A stretch of 64,000 nucleotides of DNA from Protopterus annectens (GCF_019279795.1 NC_056743.1:629632105-629696104); one strand, 5' to 3'. Positions 54,441-64,000 are shown, counted from the first letter of the stretch. A program made the numbers and translations. Notes: generated by a model from the letters alone, not told the origin.

Positions 54441-55910
54441 ATGTCAGAAAAAGTTAATAATTGCATTTCTTGTGGGAAGCAAATACCTCATAAGGATTTC
54501 CACTCTTACTGTATTTCTTGTTTAGGCCCTGACCACGACGTAGCTAGTTGTCGGTTTTGTGCTAGATTTAACCAACGTACTATTAAGTGGAGGTACGATT
54601 TTGCTTTTCACTACATTAGCAGGCGATTTAATTATAAAATGTCATCGGACACGCTTCCGACTACCGGAGTTCACAAACGACGCAAGGATAAGGACAGGCC
54701 TCCGAGGTCCAAAACGGACTCCCACGAGGAGCCAACTAGGCCTTTGAGTACTCCAGCTGCAGGACCTTCGGACAATGCTCCCTCGGATGGGTTTGGAGCT
54801 GCTGTGCAGGTACCGGCTTCCGAGGGGGTTTTCAGGCCTACACAGTTCTGATACAGGCAAAGGCAAAGACTCATTCTAAATCTAAGACACCAGCCCAGGC
54901 CTCTTCTGATCCGGGACCCAAATCTCAGAAACAGCTACTTAAAATGGCGGAGGACTTACTAACCATGATTAGGGGTTCACATCCCCCTCCAGACAAAAGG
55001 CCATGGCAAGAATTGGATTATGAATCCTCTGATCAGGCATCTATTTCTTCAGTGTCTTCCTCTGAACAGGAATATACTTTCCCTCCTTATGAGGATTCTG
55101 ATGCTGAGGAGTCCATTCCATCAGCTTCTCCCCCTGAGAAATTTTCTTTTGGGGAAACTTTACATGACATGAGGGAACATTTTCACTGGGAAGGACAGGA
55201 GTACTCTGAATCTAAGAGAAGGCTTAGGGATTTCCTTCTTCTACCCCAACAGACCCCTGGCTATTCCTCCTATTTTGGATATTGTGGACGATGCCTTTTC
55301 TGTGGCTAATTTAACTCCTGACTCCTTTCCTCCAGCCCCTGCTAAGCCTGACAGATATTACAGGGTCCCTGACTCCCACCAGTTCCTTTGCAAAAATCCT
55401 ACTGCTGATCCAGAAACCATTTCTCAGGGTCCTAAGGGTGTTAAGGCCGCCTTTGCTAAAAACCCTATTCCAACAGATAAGGATTCTAGAGCTTTGGAGA
55501 GATGGGGCAAAAAAGTGTACGCTTCTGGTACTTTATCTATTAGGGCTTTAAATTGTCAATTTCATATGTTAAATTATCAGCAATTACTGCTGTCTGTTAT
55601 GAAACAAAAGCTAGGTACCATTTCTGCATGTGCAGATAATAAGGAATTACACGATTTGATGCATGCTACTGAGCAAGTGAGGAAGCATGGTTTACACTGT
55701 GGTTTTGATGCCTTGGAGTCTTCATGCAGGGTGGCTGCCACTGGCACAGTCACTAGAAGGCATGCTTGGTTAAAGGAGCAAAACTTACCTGATCAAGTGA
55801 AAGCAAAGTTATTGGATGCTCCTGTTCAGCATAATGCTTTGTTTGGGTCTAAGGCTGAAGAGGTGATAAAGAAAATGGAGGAAGGCAAAATCCATGCAAA
55901 CGGTTAAGGA
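54441..55910 (+). pseudogene. DIRS A3 gag
   Basis: ATG at 54441 begins MSEKVNNCISCGKQIPH; the Cys/His module CISCLGPDHDVASCRFC follows. Breaks: a TGA near 54849, a frame change before 54944, and a frameshift near 55250-55290 where AQ/RPLAIP sequence should continue. The last piece, 55275-55907, keeps TRRHAWLKEQNLPDQVKAKL. A frameshift at about 55884 (GGAAGGCAAAATCC) ends it before the basic tail. Not functional. Confidence 0.85.
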
Positions 55911-56048
55911 TTTCTTACAAGTTCAGCCCCCAAGATTTAGCAGAAATTGGCCAACTAAAAATTGGTCCTTTCCCAGCTCGGACAGGCCTCAGAGGGGTAG
56001 ATATAGGCGCTCCAGAGGGAGGACCCAAGCACAGACCTAGACAGTGGA

Positions 56049-58220
56049 GTGCTTCCGCCCCCAGGGGTGGAGAGGACAGACCTCAATCTTATAGAAAACA
56101 GGCTCAATGATTCCCCCTGCATGGCTCCAGGAACTTTTCTCCTGGAAGCCCTTCTAGGAGGAAAACTCTCCCTTTTTCAACAAAATTGGACTTGCATAAC
56201 CCAAGACAAGTGGGTTCTGGATGTAGTTTCAAGAGGTTACAAATTCCACTTTCATACCTTGCCAAGACCAAACGGATGGCCAGACCTACCAAAACACCAA
56301 TGGGCAGAGGCATTAAACCAGGTGGGATCCCTCATGGCTATGAGGGCCATAGAACTGGTTCCGCAATCGGAGACTGGGCAAGGTGTTTACTCAAGGCTCT
56401 TTCTAGTTCCCAGAAAACAAAATTCATGGAGACCCATCCTGGATCTGTCTGTCTTAAATACTTTCCTGGAGATACCAAAGTTCAAGATGCTTACTCTGCA
56501 GCAGCTCCTGCCAATGTTGAGCAAAAATGCATGGATGGTGACATTGGATTTAAAGGAGGCTTACCTACACATCCCTATCAGACAGGAGTGCAGAAAATAC
56601 CTCCGGTTCAAGGCCGGCTCGAAACATTACCAATTCTCTGCGCTGCCCTTTGGCTTGTCTACTGCACCCAGGGTCTTCACCAAGTGCCTGGCACCAGTAG
56701 TAGCTTATTGCAGACTCAAGGGAATTCAAATTTACCCTTATCTGGACGACTGCCTTATTCAAGCAGACAGCAAGGATGTCTTACTCCAGCAAGTGGAATT
56801 TGTTCAAAATCTACTCAAGCACCTGGGATTCACTGTGAACATAAAGTCAAATTTGACACCCACACAACAGATAACTTTTCTGGGTGCTCTTCTAAACACA
56901 ACAACCCAGATGGCATTCCTGACATCCGAAAAACAACTACAGCTGGCTTCAATTTTCAAAACCTTGGCATTAATGTCTCAGCTAACTGCAAGGAAATTCC
57001 TGCAGGCTTTGGGTTACATGGCCTCCTGCATCCTTCTCATACCAAATGCAAGACTACATATGAGAAAAATACAATGGTACCTAAAAAGTCTAAATGGTCC
57101 CAGCAATGCCACAGTCTAGACACCCAGATGGCATTCCTGACATCCGAAAAACAACTACAGCTGGCTTCAACTTTCAAAACCTTGGCATTAATGTCTCAGC
57201 TAACTGCAAGGATATTCCTGCAGGCTTTGGGTTACATGGCCTCCTGCATCCTTCTCATACCAAATGCAAGACTACATATGAGAAAAATACAGTGGTACCT
57301 AAAAAGTCTAAATGGTCCCAGCAATGCCACAGTCTAGACACACAGATTGCTGTCTTGCCTTGCCTACAAAAGGAATTCCATTGGTGGACCATGGCATGTC
57401 TTCACAACAAAGGGAAAGCCTTCAGTCTGCCTCCAACCAGCCAAGTGTTAACCACGGACGCATCGGATTACGCATGGGGAGCCCACTTGCAGGGGAAAGG
57501 CCTGCAAGGTTTTTGGACAGAGGATCAGAAGCACCTACATATCAATTTAAAAGAGATGTTAGCTGTACAGAATGCCCTCTTGGCTTTCAGGGATCTTCTA
57601 CAACCAGGACAGCTACTGATACGGACAGACAACACCACAGTTATGTGGTACATAAACAAGCAAGGGGGTTCACACTCCTACCCCCTTTGCAAACTAGCCA
57701 TGACTCTATGGAACACAGCTCTAGCTTGCAAAGTGGATCTACAAGCTCAGAAAATATTCTGGCAGACAGCCTGAGCAGGAACCTGTCAGACCCACACGAG
57801 TGGATGCTAGACACCTAAATATTCAAGATGATTACAGAAGCCTGGGGCTGCCCGGACATGGATCTGTTTGCATCCCCCCTCAACCACCAGTTACAGATTT
57901 TTTGCACAAGGACATTTCACAAACTAGCATGGAATGTGGATGCACTATCATTCAGTTGGAGAAACTCTGGGTATGCCTTTCCTCCACTACCTCTTCATCC
58001 ACAGGTGTTATTAAAGATCAAGCAGGACAAACCCAAGATTATTTTACTGGCCCCAAATTGGCCTCTTCAATTTTGGTACTCAACACTGATGAATCTATCC
58101 CAGGAGCCTCCTAGGATTTTACCTCCGATTCCAAATCTTTTGTCCCAACACCAGGGCCAGGTTCTGCACTCTCATATCAAAGCTCACAGCCTGGCAGCCT
58201 GGCAAATTCAGGGTCTATGA
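56049..58220 (+). pseudogene. DIRS A3 reverse transcriptase - RNase H - MT-like ORF
   Basis: RT reads cleanly from 56049 to 57119: WRPILDLSVLN, VTLDLKEAYLHIPI, ALPFGLSTAPRVFTK and YPYLDDCLIQA, all catalytic residues present. The frame is then thrown off by a 218-bp tandem duplication (period from 56904). RNase H resumes at 57094-57774: TTDASDYAWGAHL, LHINLKEMLAV, IRTDNTTVMWYINKQGG. A further break falls near 57740-57820. The MT-like part 57828-58220 has DMDLFASPLNHQL and YAFPPLPL. Its stop TGA (58218-58220) overlaps the recombinase ATG. Confidence 0.88.
56904..57339 (+). repeat. 218-bp tandem duplication inside A3 RT-RNase H
   Basis: 56904-57121 and 57122-57339 are nearly identical; I see about three substitutions. 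218 is not a multiple of three, so the duplication itself causes a frameshift. Confidence 0.92.
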
Positions 58221-59251
58221 TTAATCCTACCCTTCCCAAACAGGTCATGGATGTCATCTTAGAAGCCAGACGGCCTAGCACCAGAAAATCTTATGCAGGT
58301 AAATGGAAGAGATTTTGCACCTGGATGCATGCTCAGGATTCAGATACTCTCATTCCTAATATCCCACTGATTTTACTTTACCTGACAGACATGCTACATA
58401 AGGGTTTATCCTTCTCCATAAAAATACATGCCTCAGCTATCTCTGCACATTACAATACAGATCCTCCAATCTTTTTGCATCCACTTCTGAAACAATGTCG
58501 CAGAGGAGCAAAGAATTTAAGGCCCCCTAGGACACCACCCATACCTGCCTGGGACCTCAACTATTTTCTGGAAAAACTCACTCTGCCTCCTTTTGAGCCT
58601 GCTGCCACATCTGATATTAAGTATTTATCATGGAAGACAGCTATCCTACTGGCTTTGACTTCAGCCAGGAGAGTCTCGGAGTTACAAGCACTCATGGCAG
58701 TGGAACCTTATATTATTTTTCCCCAAGATAGGGTGTCTTTAAGGACTAATCCTACTTTCATGCCTAAAGTGGTTTCCAAAGTGGCTTTAAATCAAACTAT
58801 TCACCTGCCAACTTTTTTCACTAATCTACAAAATAAGGGGGAAAGGATCTTGCATTCCTTGGATGTACACAGGCAACTTCGTTTTTACCTGGACAGAACC
58901 AAGGATATTAGGAAAACAGAGCAACTGTTTGTTTCTTATGCAACAAATTCCCAAGGCAAATCTATTTCAAAACAGACCATTTCTAAATGGATTGCTCATG
59001 GAATCAGATTTTGTTACTCTCATCATGGAAAGCAAATCCCAGGAAAAATTAGGACTTACTCTACCAGAGCTGCTGCTACTTCGGCTGCCTTTCTCAGGGG
59101 AGTACCTACCAAAGATATTTTGGAAGCTGCAACTTGGAGTTCAGTGCATACTTTCTCTAAGCACTATAATCTCCCTCTTTACTCTAAGTCTAGGGCAGGC
59201 TTTGCTTCTGCAGTCTTGCAGGGCCTTCTAGCCGCCCCTTCTACTCTATAA
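58217..59251 (+). CDS. DIRS A3 tyrosine recombinase, open but catalytically altered
   Basis: 344 codons from ATG 58217 to the stop at 59249-59251, the only unbroken recombinase in the window. N-terminal domain: EARRPSTRKSYAGKWKRF, SIKIHASAISAHY (one Ser fewer than A1 and A2). Catalytic domain: TSARRVSELQAL (Arg I), then RTYSTRAAATSAAF where the other copies have RPHSTRA, so the catalytic His of His-x-x-Arg is Tyr here. FSKHYNLPLYSKSRAGF carries the probable nucleophile. The start overlaps the upstream stop as ATGA, which suggests translation by reinitiation. Function doubtful because of the His change. Confidence 0.88.
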   Translation: MINPTLPKQVMDVILEARRPSTRKSYAGKWKRFCTWMHAQDSDTLIPNIPLILLYLTDMLHKGLSFSIKIHASAISAHYNTDPPIFLHPLLKQCRRGAKNLRPPRTPPIPAWDLNYFLEKLTLPPFEPAATSDIKYLSWKTAILLALTSARRVSELQALMAVEPYIIFPQDRVSLRTNPTFMPKVVSKVALNQTIHLPTFFTNLQNKGERILHSLDVHRQLRFYLDRTKDIRKTEQLFVSYATNSQGKSISKQTISKWIAHGIRFCYSHHGKQIPGKIRTYSTRAAATSAAFLRGVPTKDILEAATWSSVHTFSKHYNLPLYSKSRAGFASAVLQGLLAAPSTL

Positions 59252-59282
59252 CCACCACCCTTTATCTCAGCTTTGGGATTCG

Positions 59283-59383
59283 ACCCTACAGTGATGACTG
59301 CAACAGTGAAACATGATGAACATAGTACAGTTGTGTACACTTACCATAAATGTAGATGTTCGAGTGTCTTCACTGTTGCAGTC
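59283..59383. repeat. DIRS A3 internal complementary region
   Basis: 59283-59323 corresponds to the reverse complement of the left end and 59324-59383 to that of the right end, with two mismatches in ATGTTCGAG versus ATATTAGAG and two in the left part. Confidence 0.92.
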
Positions 59384-59541
59384 TGGGTTACTCACCCTCC
59401 TGTCCCCTCTTATACTTTCATTAGTGTGGTTTCCTACTTCACCCTTCTTCTGAGGTGTATTTGCTACAGGGTATGGGGTTTGTTGTATGTTACATTTTTG
59501 TTTTACTATTAGCCTTCACTTTTGGGCACCTGACATCTGGG

Positions 59542-59756
59542 GCAAGAAAAACTGGAGAACATGGCGTCGGCTGGCAGCTTTGTACTCCTGGCGCTCTGAC
59601 ATCAGGGAGCATGACTGAACAGCCGACGCCGGACCCAGACTTTGGGATTCTGGCCGGCCGAGGGCTGCCTGCCGGCAGGAAGAACCCTACAGTGATGACT
59701 GCAACAGTGAAGACACTCTAATATCTACATTTATGGTAAGTGTACACAACTGTACT
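59542..59756 (-). repeat. DIRS A3 right inverted terminal repeat plus extension
   Basis: Mirror of 54138-54307, then an extension with TTATGGTAAGTGTACACAAC ending at CTGTACT. Confidence 0.9.
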
Positions 59757-59930
59757 TTCTATGGCTACTTCAGCTGCATTTTGGTCTAGAGTTTCCCTGG
59801 ACGATATCTGTTTGGCTGCTACCTGGGCTTCTTCTCACACCTTCATTACTCATTATAAACTAGATTTAGTGTCTAGAGGAAGGGCTTCCTTTGGCTCTGC
59901 AGTGCTCCGGAATATCCTTCCTTAAGGGCC
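59757..59930 (+). pseudogene. DIRS B3 tyrosine recombinase, C-terminal piece
   Basis: Continues the host recombinase after A3: MATSAAFWSRVSLDD, then FITHYKLDLVSRGRASFG with the probable Tyr, ending near AVLRNILP. In register with 54124 once A3 is removed, so A3 inserted cleanly. Confidence 0.85.
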
Positions 59931-59968
59931 TTCCAAGATTCAGGTAGCTGGGGACTCTGTCCCACAGG

Positions 59969-60056
59969 TTGATGATCAAATGAAGTTAACTACTTCAGAT
60001 AAAGAAGTTATGTACTCACCATAACGTTCCATCTGAGTAGTTAGACTTCAGTTGTC
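59969..60056. repeat. DIRS B3 internal complementary region
   Basis: Near-palindromic: GAAGTTAACTACTTCAGAT ... ATCTGAGTAGTTAGACTTC. The part from 60002 is the reverse complement of the right end at 60333-60391. Confidence 0.82.
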
Positions 60057-60391
60057 AGCAGCCTACCCTTCCTCCTTCCCCTGACGTTGCTGGTTATTTG
60101 TCCTTTTGGGGTCGATGTCCTGTATGTGTCGAGCCTGATGTATGAGTTTGGGTCAAGTTCTTTTTGGCTTAGGTTGTTGGATGTCACATTGTTAGGTGGC
60201 AAACTCTATCTGAGTATTGGAAGGAGGTTGTAGGGTAGTATGGGTAAGGGGGAGGAGCTTGGAACTTGGATCTTTAGCTTGGTAAGCTGCCTGCTTGGAT
60301 CTATATCAGATCCGGAACCCACAGGTTGCTGACAAATAAATTAAGTCTTAACTACTCAGATGGAATGATATGATGAGCACATAACATCTTT
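60057..60391. repeat. DIRS B3 3' UTR and right terminal repeat
   Basis: Contains AACTACTCAGATGGAATGAT and the end motif in the form TATGATGAGCACATAACATC. No open frame. Confidence 0.75.
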
Positions 60392-60536
60392 TTCCCTTTC
60401 CCCCCTCTACCTCTTATCGTTAGGTAATCACTCTACCATTGCTGGTAGTGTATCCCTTTGTGGTGTGAGTGTTTTTTGCTTCATTCTTCTTCCTTCTTTC
60501 TTCTTCCTTTTCTGCCTCTCTTAGCCTTTTTTTTAT

Positions 60537-61090
60537 ATGGCGATGGCAGATAAATCTAAAGTTACCACAACTGATTTCAAACAGAAAATACCACCAAACT
60601 CTGATGGACATGAATGTTGCATGTACTGTTTGGGTGCATCCCATTTGAATATTGAGTGCCCTATCTGTCAAGATTTCAGTAATAGAGCCCTGGTAGAGCA
60701 TAGAAACAAGCTCATCCTCAAAGGGCTTCTTAAAGCCCCTTTTGAAGAAACCTTGTACAAGGCCAACCAGTCTCCTCCAACCTCTGGTAGTTAAACTTGC
60801 TCAGTGCTGACATCTCCTCCAGCAGGAACACAAAAGAAGCATAAGTATTCCTCTGCAGGTTTCTCTGTGGAACCAAAATCTAAGTGGCTCTTCGGCACTG
60901 ACCCCCTTACCAGTGTCTTCGACAATGACCATGACTGCCATACAGGCTACAACACCAACCACTACTGCTATGGCTATGGTTCCAACAGTGGCACCGATTC
61001 TCACTGCTGCCATGATGGTGCCGATACCCACTACAGCCTTGTAGACGGTGCTGAAGAGAGATGTTCCAATTCAACCCGGGACTACTTATT
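60537..61090 (+). pseudogene. DIRS family B gag fragment
   Basis: Starts MAMADKSKVTTTDFKQ; the Cys/His module is GHECCMYCLGASHLN then IECPICQDF (about residues 22-43), matching B2 at 14620-14670. After a TAA at 60792-60794, Thr/Pro/Ala-rich low-complexity sequence continues to about 61080 in another frame. It lies just outside the right repeat of B3, so it belongs to a further, mostly lost DIRS copy or a tandem arrangement. Confidence 0.6.
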
Positions 61091-61294
61091 CTTCATCTGT
61101 TGACCCTTGTTTGGGGAATTCCCCAGTCCCCAACACATAAATTCAGTAAAAAAAATATATATATAAATAATATATTCAAAAAAGTCAATAAATTCATCTT
61201 GAATTACCTCAAGATCAGCTTCAAACTCACTCCACATTGTCTAACCTGGAGACTCTCATCCCCTGTCCTCTCATAACATTTCTAAATACTCGTC

Positions 61295-61364
61295 AAGGAT
61301 GCATACTCTCCCATTTCAAGATATTATTGGTACAATATCTTGCAAAGGGAGAGTATGCATCCTT
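61295..61364. repeat. 70-nt near-perfect hairpin
   Basis: Outer arms AAGGATGCATACTCTCCC and its complement (18 bp), an inner stem CAAGATATT/AATATCTTG with one or two mismatches between the stems, and a loop of about 8 nt. Could be a foldback relic or a pre-miRNA-like hairpin; no evidence of expression. Confidence 0.85.
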
Positions 61365-61469
61365 CACAGGTATTTATTTACTGACAGGGACTATAGGAAT
61401 AGAGATGTACGAGATATGGTTTACAGAATTTAGGTGATGAGATCTAATTATGCCCTTCCATATTTTTGT

Positions 61470-62010
61470 AGGAAACAGGCAGAGGGAAGGTCCTCTGATA
61501 ACTCGCAACAGAGGGTCAATTTTACATTGCATTATTCTAGCAATGTAGATGCAATTTGTGAAGTGATTAAGAAAAAATGGTCAATTTTTACTAACTGATG
61601 ATAAGGTTAAGCACATTGTAGATGAATGTCCATGGTTTTGTTTTAAAAACAAAAAGTGCCTAAAGAGATTATGTTATGATAGTCATAATGCTTTGACTAA
61701 CAAGAATGGTACTGGTACATTTCCATGTGGGGAATGCAATTTCTGTGCATACATAGATAGTGTGAATTATTTCAAACATCCTGTTGCTAACATTAGTTTT
61801 AAACTTAGAGTGATAACTGATTGTTCAATGAAGGATTTAGTATACTTAGCCAGCTGTGTTTCCTATCCATCTTTCTATGTTGGAAAGACAAACAGAACCC
61901 TAAGGGAGTGAATTGGGGAACATGCAGCAGCCATCTGGAGATCTGATGATAAAAATGTACTAGCTAAACATGTGATGTTAACCACTCTTTTAAATTTAAA
62001 GTTTTAGAAC
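61470..62010 (+). pseudogene. PLE-4 C-terminal remnant (GIY-YIG)
   Basis: Fragments of linker (HIVDECPWFCFKNKKCLKRL), the cysteine cluster FPCGECNFCAYID and FKHPV (about 61717-61785), then LVYLASCVSYPSFYVGKTNR (about 61837-61895), the GIY-YIG core, stopped by TGA at about 61909. KNVLAKHVM follows in the next frame. RT absent; no tail core recognised. Confidence 0.75.
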
Positions 62011-62050
62011 AGCTATAGAAGGGAAAGCATCTTTGGGATGTGACACTTGT

Positions 62051-62337
62051 GCATTGGCCCAGCAATTAAGGAGTCTCAATCCTCACCACTAACACCATTG
62101 AGGGGGCGTCCACATTGAGAAGGATAACAAATACACACACAGTAAAGTACAATTTCCCTTAAGAGCACACGGAGTTCACAGTCAGTCTGGGATGCCCTTG
62201 CACTGGCCCAGTAATCAAGGAGCCTCAATCCTCACCACTAACACCAGTGAAGGGCATCCATGTAGGGAAGGATAATAAATACACACACAGTAAAGTACAA
62301 TTTCCCTTAAGGGCACACAGAGATCACAGTAAGTCTG
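62051..62337. repeat. Two tandem ~149-bp units
   Basis: GCATTGGCCCAGCAATTAAG (62051) and GCACTGGCCCAGTAATCAAG (62200) start matching units containing CACACACAGTAAAGTACAAT and TTTCCCTTAAG. About 90 percent alike. Origin unknown, possibly LTR. Confidence 0.85.
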
Positions 62338-62484
62338 AGGCTGGTTTCTCCCTTTCTCTCCAGATCCCAAGTAAGACTCCCCACTAGCACAGCTATAGGG
62401 TACAGATCTCAGCCTAATGGTTAAGCTAAAACCTCCAGCACCTTTTCTGTCCAACCAGTGCTTCGTGTCCCTGCCCAAGTAGCT

Positions 62485-62485
<1 letters not shown>

Positions 62486-62553
<68 letters not shown>
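62486..62553. repeat. (CA)n microsatellite
   Basis: About 34 CA units. Confidence 0.96.
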
Positions 62554-62556
<3 letters not shown>

Positions 62557-63565
62557 TTAAGATATGACTTATATACAAACACACAGACACTCCTGGGGAA
62601 GGCTGGCACAGGTTCTCCAGCTATGCCCCTTCCTGCCAGGCTATAAGGTAGTAGTCACCGCCACCAACTACTAATATCAGCTACTAATAAGGCCCTTACA
62701 AAGGGGTTTCCAATTATTACTGTGCAATATTATCCCAAATGGTAAGCGTGACAGAAACTTTTTAAGGCTTATTGGAGTGGCTTAGCCAGTATCACTATAT
62801 ACATGCAGTGTACTCTAGAGCTTAAAGTATCTCTACACAAAACAGCCACATTTGAAAGTTTTAAAACTATTTAATAATAAATCAAAACACACAACCATAC
62901 TTCTTACTACACAGTGCTAGTCAAGAATTCAGAGATCACAGAGAAATGCTTAAAATAATCAGAATAATTCTGACATCAGTACAGAAAACGACTATTCTAA
63001 TCTTCCGATTTCCTAGCTATTTCTAAGAGAGACACTGATGTCTAAGGTCCTACTTGCATACAGACACAGGGAGAGTGCTGGTGAGTTGGATGTTCTCAAG
63101 ACAAAAACAAAAAAGCTCTGATTCTCTCTCTCTCTCTCTCTCCTTAAATTGATAACACAGTACTACTGACTCATTTCAGATTACATCATTTTTCTCTGGT
63201 TCCCAGGCTAACAGAAACTGAGTTTAACAGCCCTTTTGATCTTGCACCTGGTCAGAAAGCTACAGCAATAAAAGACATTATACATATGAATTCTATTAAT
63301 TAACTCTGATCTCAAAACAATAGAAAGAATTCCTTCATCTAGACATTTCGGCTGCGAGTTTTGAGATCAAACATTTGTACAGTGCTTGACTTATCAACTT
63401 TCCTCCAGCAGAGTGCAATGTGGTTACATTTTTGAAGTTCAACATTTAACAAAGAGAACAAGCATGTGGCTTACATTAATATTTACAAATGACAGAATTA
63501 TCTACAGAGAATTCTATCTAGCTAGGCCGGCAGCCTCCACACGTCTTCACATATGCCCCCAGCTA
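62554..63565 (-). other. Non-coding stretch, possibly Gypsy LTR
   Basis: No frame of note. On the minus strand, GGGGGCA near 63555-63563 followed by TGTGAAGACGTG would suit a polypurine tract and LTR start next to the Gypsy pol remnant, but no second LTR is available to compare. Includes a (TC)n run near 63123-63143. Confidence 0.3.
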
Positions 63566-63625
63566 GTTTTTCAAGTGACCCTTGAGAAACCTTGCTTCAG
63601 AGGGTTAGGACTATCAGAGTATACC

Positions 63626-63900
63626 TTACCCCATTCCCTGTCTTGAGAGCCCATGTGCGTTGGCATTGCTACTCCCATTGTGCTGCTGCACTGATGTATC
63701 ATATGCTTGCAACTCTAGGCACCATCTTAACAACTTGGCATTTTGTTGTCTGGCTGTGTTTAACCATGTTAGGGGATTGTGATCTGTCACTAGAGTGAAT
63801 TTTCTTCCATACAGATAAGGTTGATGTTTCACTGAATGTAAGTACTGTTGGGCAAATAAAATGTATATGCCCTTTTCCCCACTGCAGAGCAATCCTGAAG

Positions 63901-63902
<2 letters not shown>
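63626..63902 (-). pseudogene. Ty3/Gypsy RNase H remnant
   Basis: Minus strand: FAQQYLHSVKHQPYLYGRKF, TLVTDHNPLTWL and LLRWCLELQAYD, then SNANAHGLSR. These are the end of the Gypsy RT-RNase H region (F.V.TDH..L.WL, R.ARW...LQ.Y, N..AD.LSR, where Asp of ADxLSR is His here). Upstream sequence is replaced by the (CA)n tract. There is no integrase downstream. A fragment unrelated in position to the gag piece at 3863. Confidence 0.78.
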
Positions 63903-63904
<2 letters not shown>

Positions 63905-63997
<93 letters not shown>

Positions 63998-63998
63998 A
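63905..63998. repeat. (CA)n microsatellite at window edge
   Basis: About 45 CA units with one CATATA interruption near 63969-63973. Confidence 0.95.
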
Positions 63999-64000
63999 AC

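Larger units (their letters stand above)
54125..59756 (+). mobile_element. DIRS-like retrotransposon A3 (5.6 kb), nested in B3
   Basis: Full structure: left repeat, gag in pieces, RT-RNase H-MT with a 218-bp internal duplication, an intact 344-codon recombinase, ICR and right repeat. Ends: ATGTTAATC at left and CTGTACT at right, flanked by G and TT of the interrupted B3 recombinase gene. Same subfamily as A2. Confidence 0.92.
52612..60391 (+). mobile_element. DIRS-like retrotransposon B3, 5'-truncated, host of nested A3
   Basis: Starts inside RNase H and runs through the MT-like and recombinase regions. It is interrupted at 54124/54125 by DIRS A3 and resumes at 59757 with the recombinase C-terminus, the ICR (59969-60056) and right repeat (to about 60391). 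Removing A3 leaves the recombinase codons in register. Confidence 0.87.

Noticed and set aside
1..64000. CRISPR arrays, bacterial operons, phage genes
   Set aside because: Spliced exon, microsatellites, LINEs, SINEs and DIRS elements show vertebrate nuclear DNA; repeats found are tandem or transposon-derived, without spacer arrays.

Overview
This is vertebrate nuclear DNA from what looks like a very large, transposon-packed genome. It is AT-rich, has long (CA)n tracts, and is built of DIRS tyrosine-recombinase retrotransposons, Penelope-like elements (PLEs) with GIY-YIG endonuclease, CR1/L2-type LINEs, Ty3/Gypsy remnants, a tRNA-headed SINE and small DNA-transposon-like elements. Together with a single spliced exon resembling SEC22B, this fits a giant-genome sarcopterygian. 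A lungfish is my first guess; a caecilian or salamander is not excluded. No prokaryotic feature is present. Nearly all coding sequence is retroelement sequence, most of it decayed.

Layout. 1-1440: 3' part of a PLE (+). 1441-3862: 5'-truncated DIRS family B copy (B1). 3863-4455: Gypsy gag remnant (-). 6345-6965: L2-like LINE tail (-). 6985-14147: CR1-like LINE (+), split by a nearly complete DIRS family A copy (A1, 8234-13857). About 14148-22190: old DIRS B2, split by a decayed PLE (18256-20745). 22191-28383: apparently intronic or intergenic, with one CR1 tail and a (CA)n tract. 28384-33925: DIRS A2. 34640-35570: CR1-like RT remnant (-). 36527-41034: PLE (-) in head-to-tail tandem with a truncated partner. 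41048-44790: CR1-like LINE (-) into which that PLE pair has landed, giving a 528-codon in-frame LINE-RT/GIY-YIG chimera. 47473-47641: SINE with an 18-bp target duplication. 48638-49253: long foldback element. 49761-49907: SEC22B-like exon (+). 50928-51540: non-autonomous DNA transposon with an 8-bp target duplication. 52612-60391: DIRS B3, interrupted inside its recombinase gene by DIRS A3 (54125-59756). 60537-61090: DIRS gag fragment. 61470-62010: PLE tail (+). 62051-64000: tandem repeat, probable Gypsy LTR material, Gypsy RNase H (-) and a (CA)n tract.

How the parts fit. The family A DIRS copies share one architecture: left inverted terminal repeat, gag, RT-RNase H-methyltransferase-like ORF, tyrosine recombinase (YR) in the -1 frame, an internal complementary region (ICR) copying both outer ends, and a right inverted repeat. 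All three sit between a G and a TT without target duplication, as expected for recombinase-mediated insertion of a circular intermediate. Insertion order can be read from nesting: A1 into a LINE, A3 into B3, a PLE into B2, and the PLE pair into a LINE. The only host gene signal is the SEC22B-like exon, so much of the window may be intron of that gene.

No wholly new system is demonstrated. The strongest leads are the LINE-RT/GIY-YIG chimera with its inverted filler, a right-end motif shared by two DIRS families, the YR frame kept open back through the RT gene, a methyltransferase-like domain lacking its catalytic motif, and hammerhead-like cores with compensating stem II changes in three PLEs.
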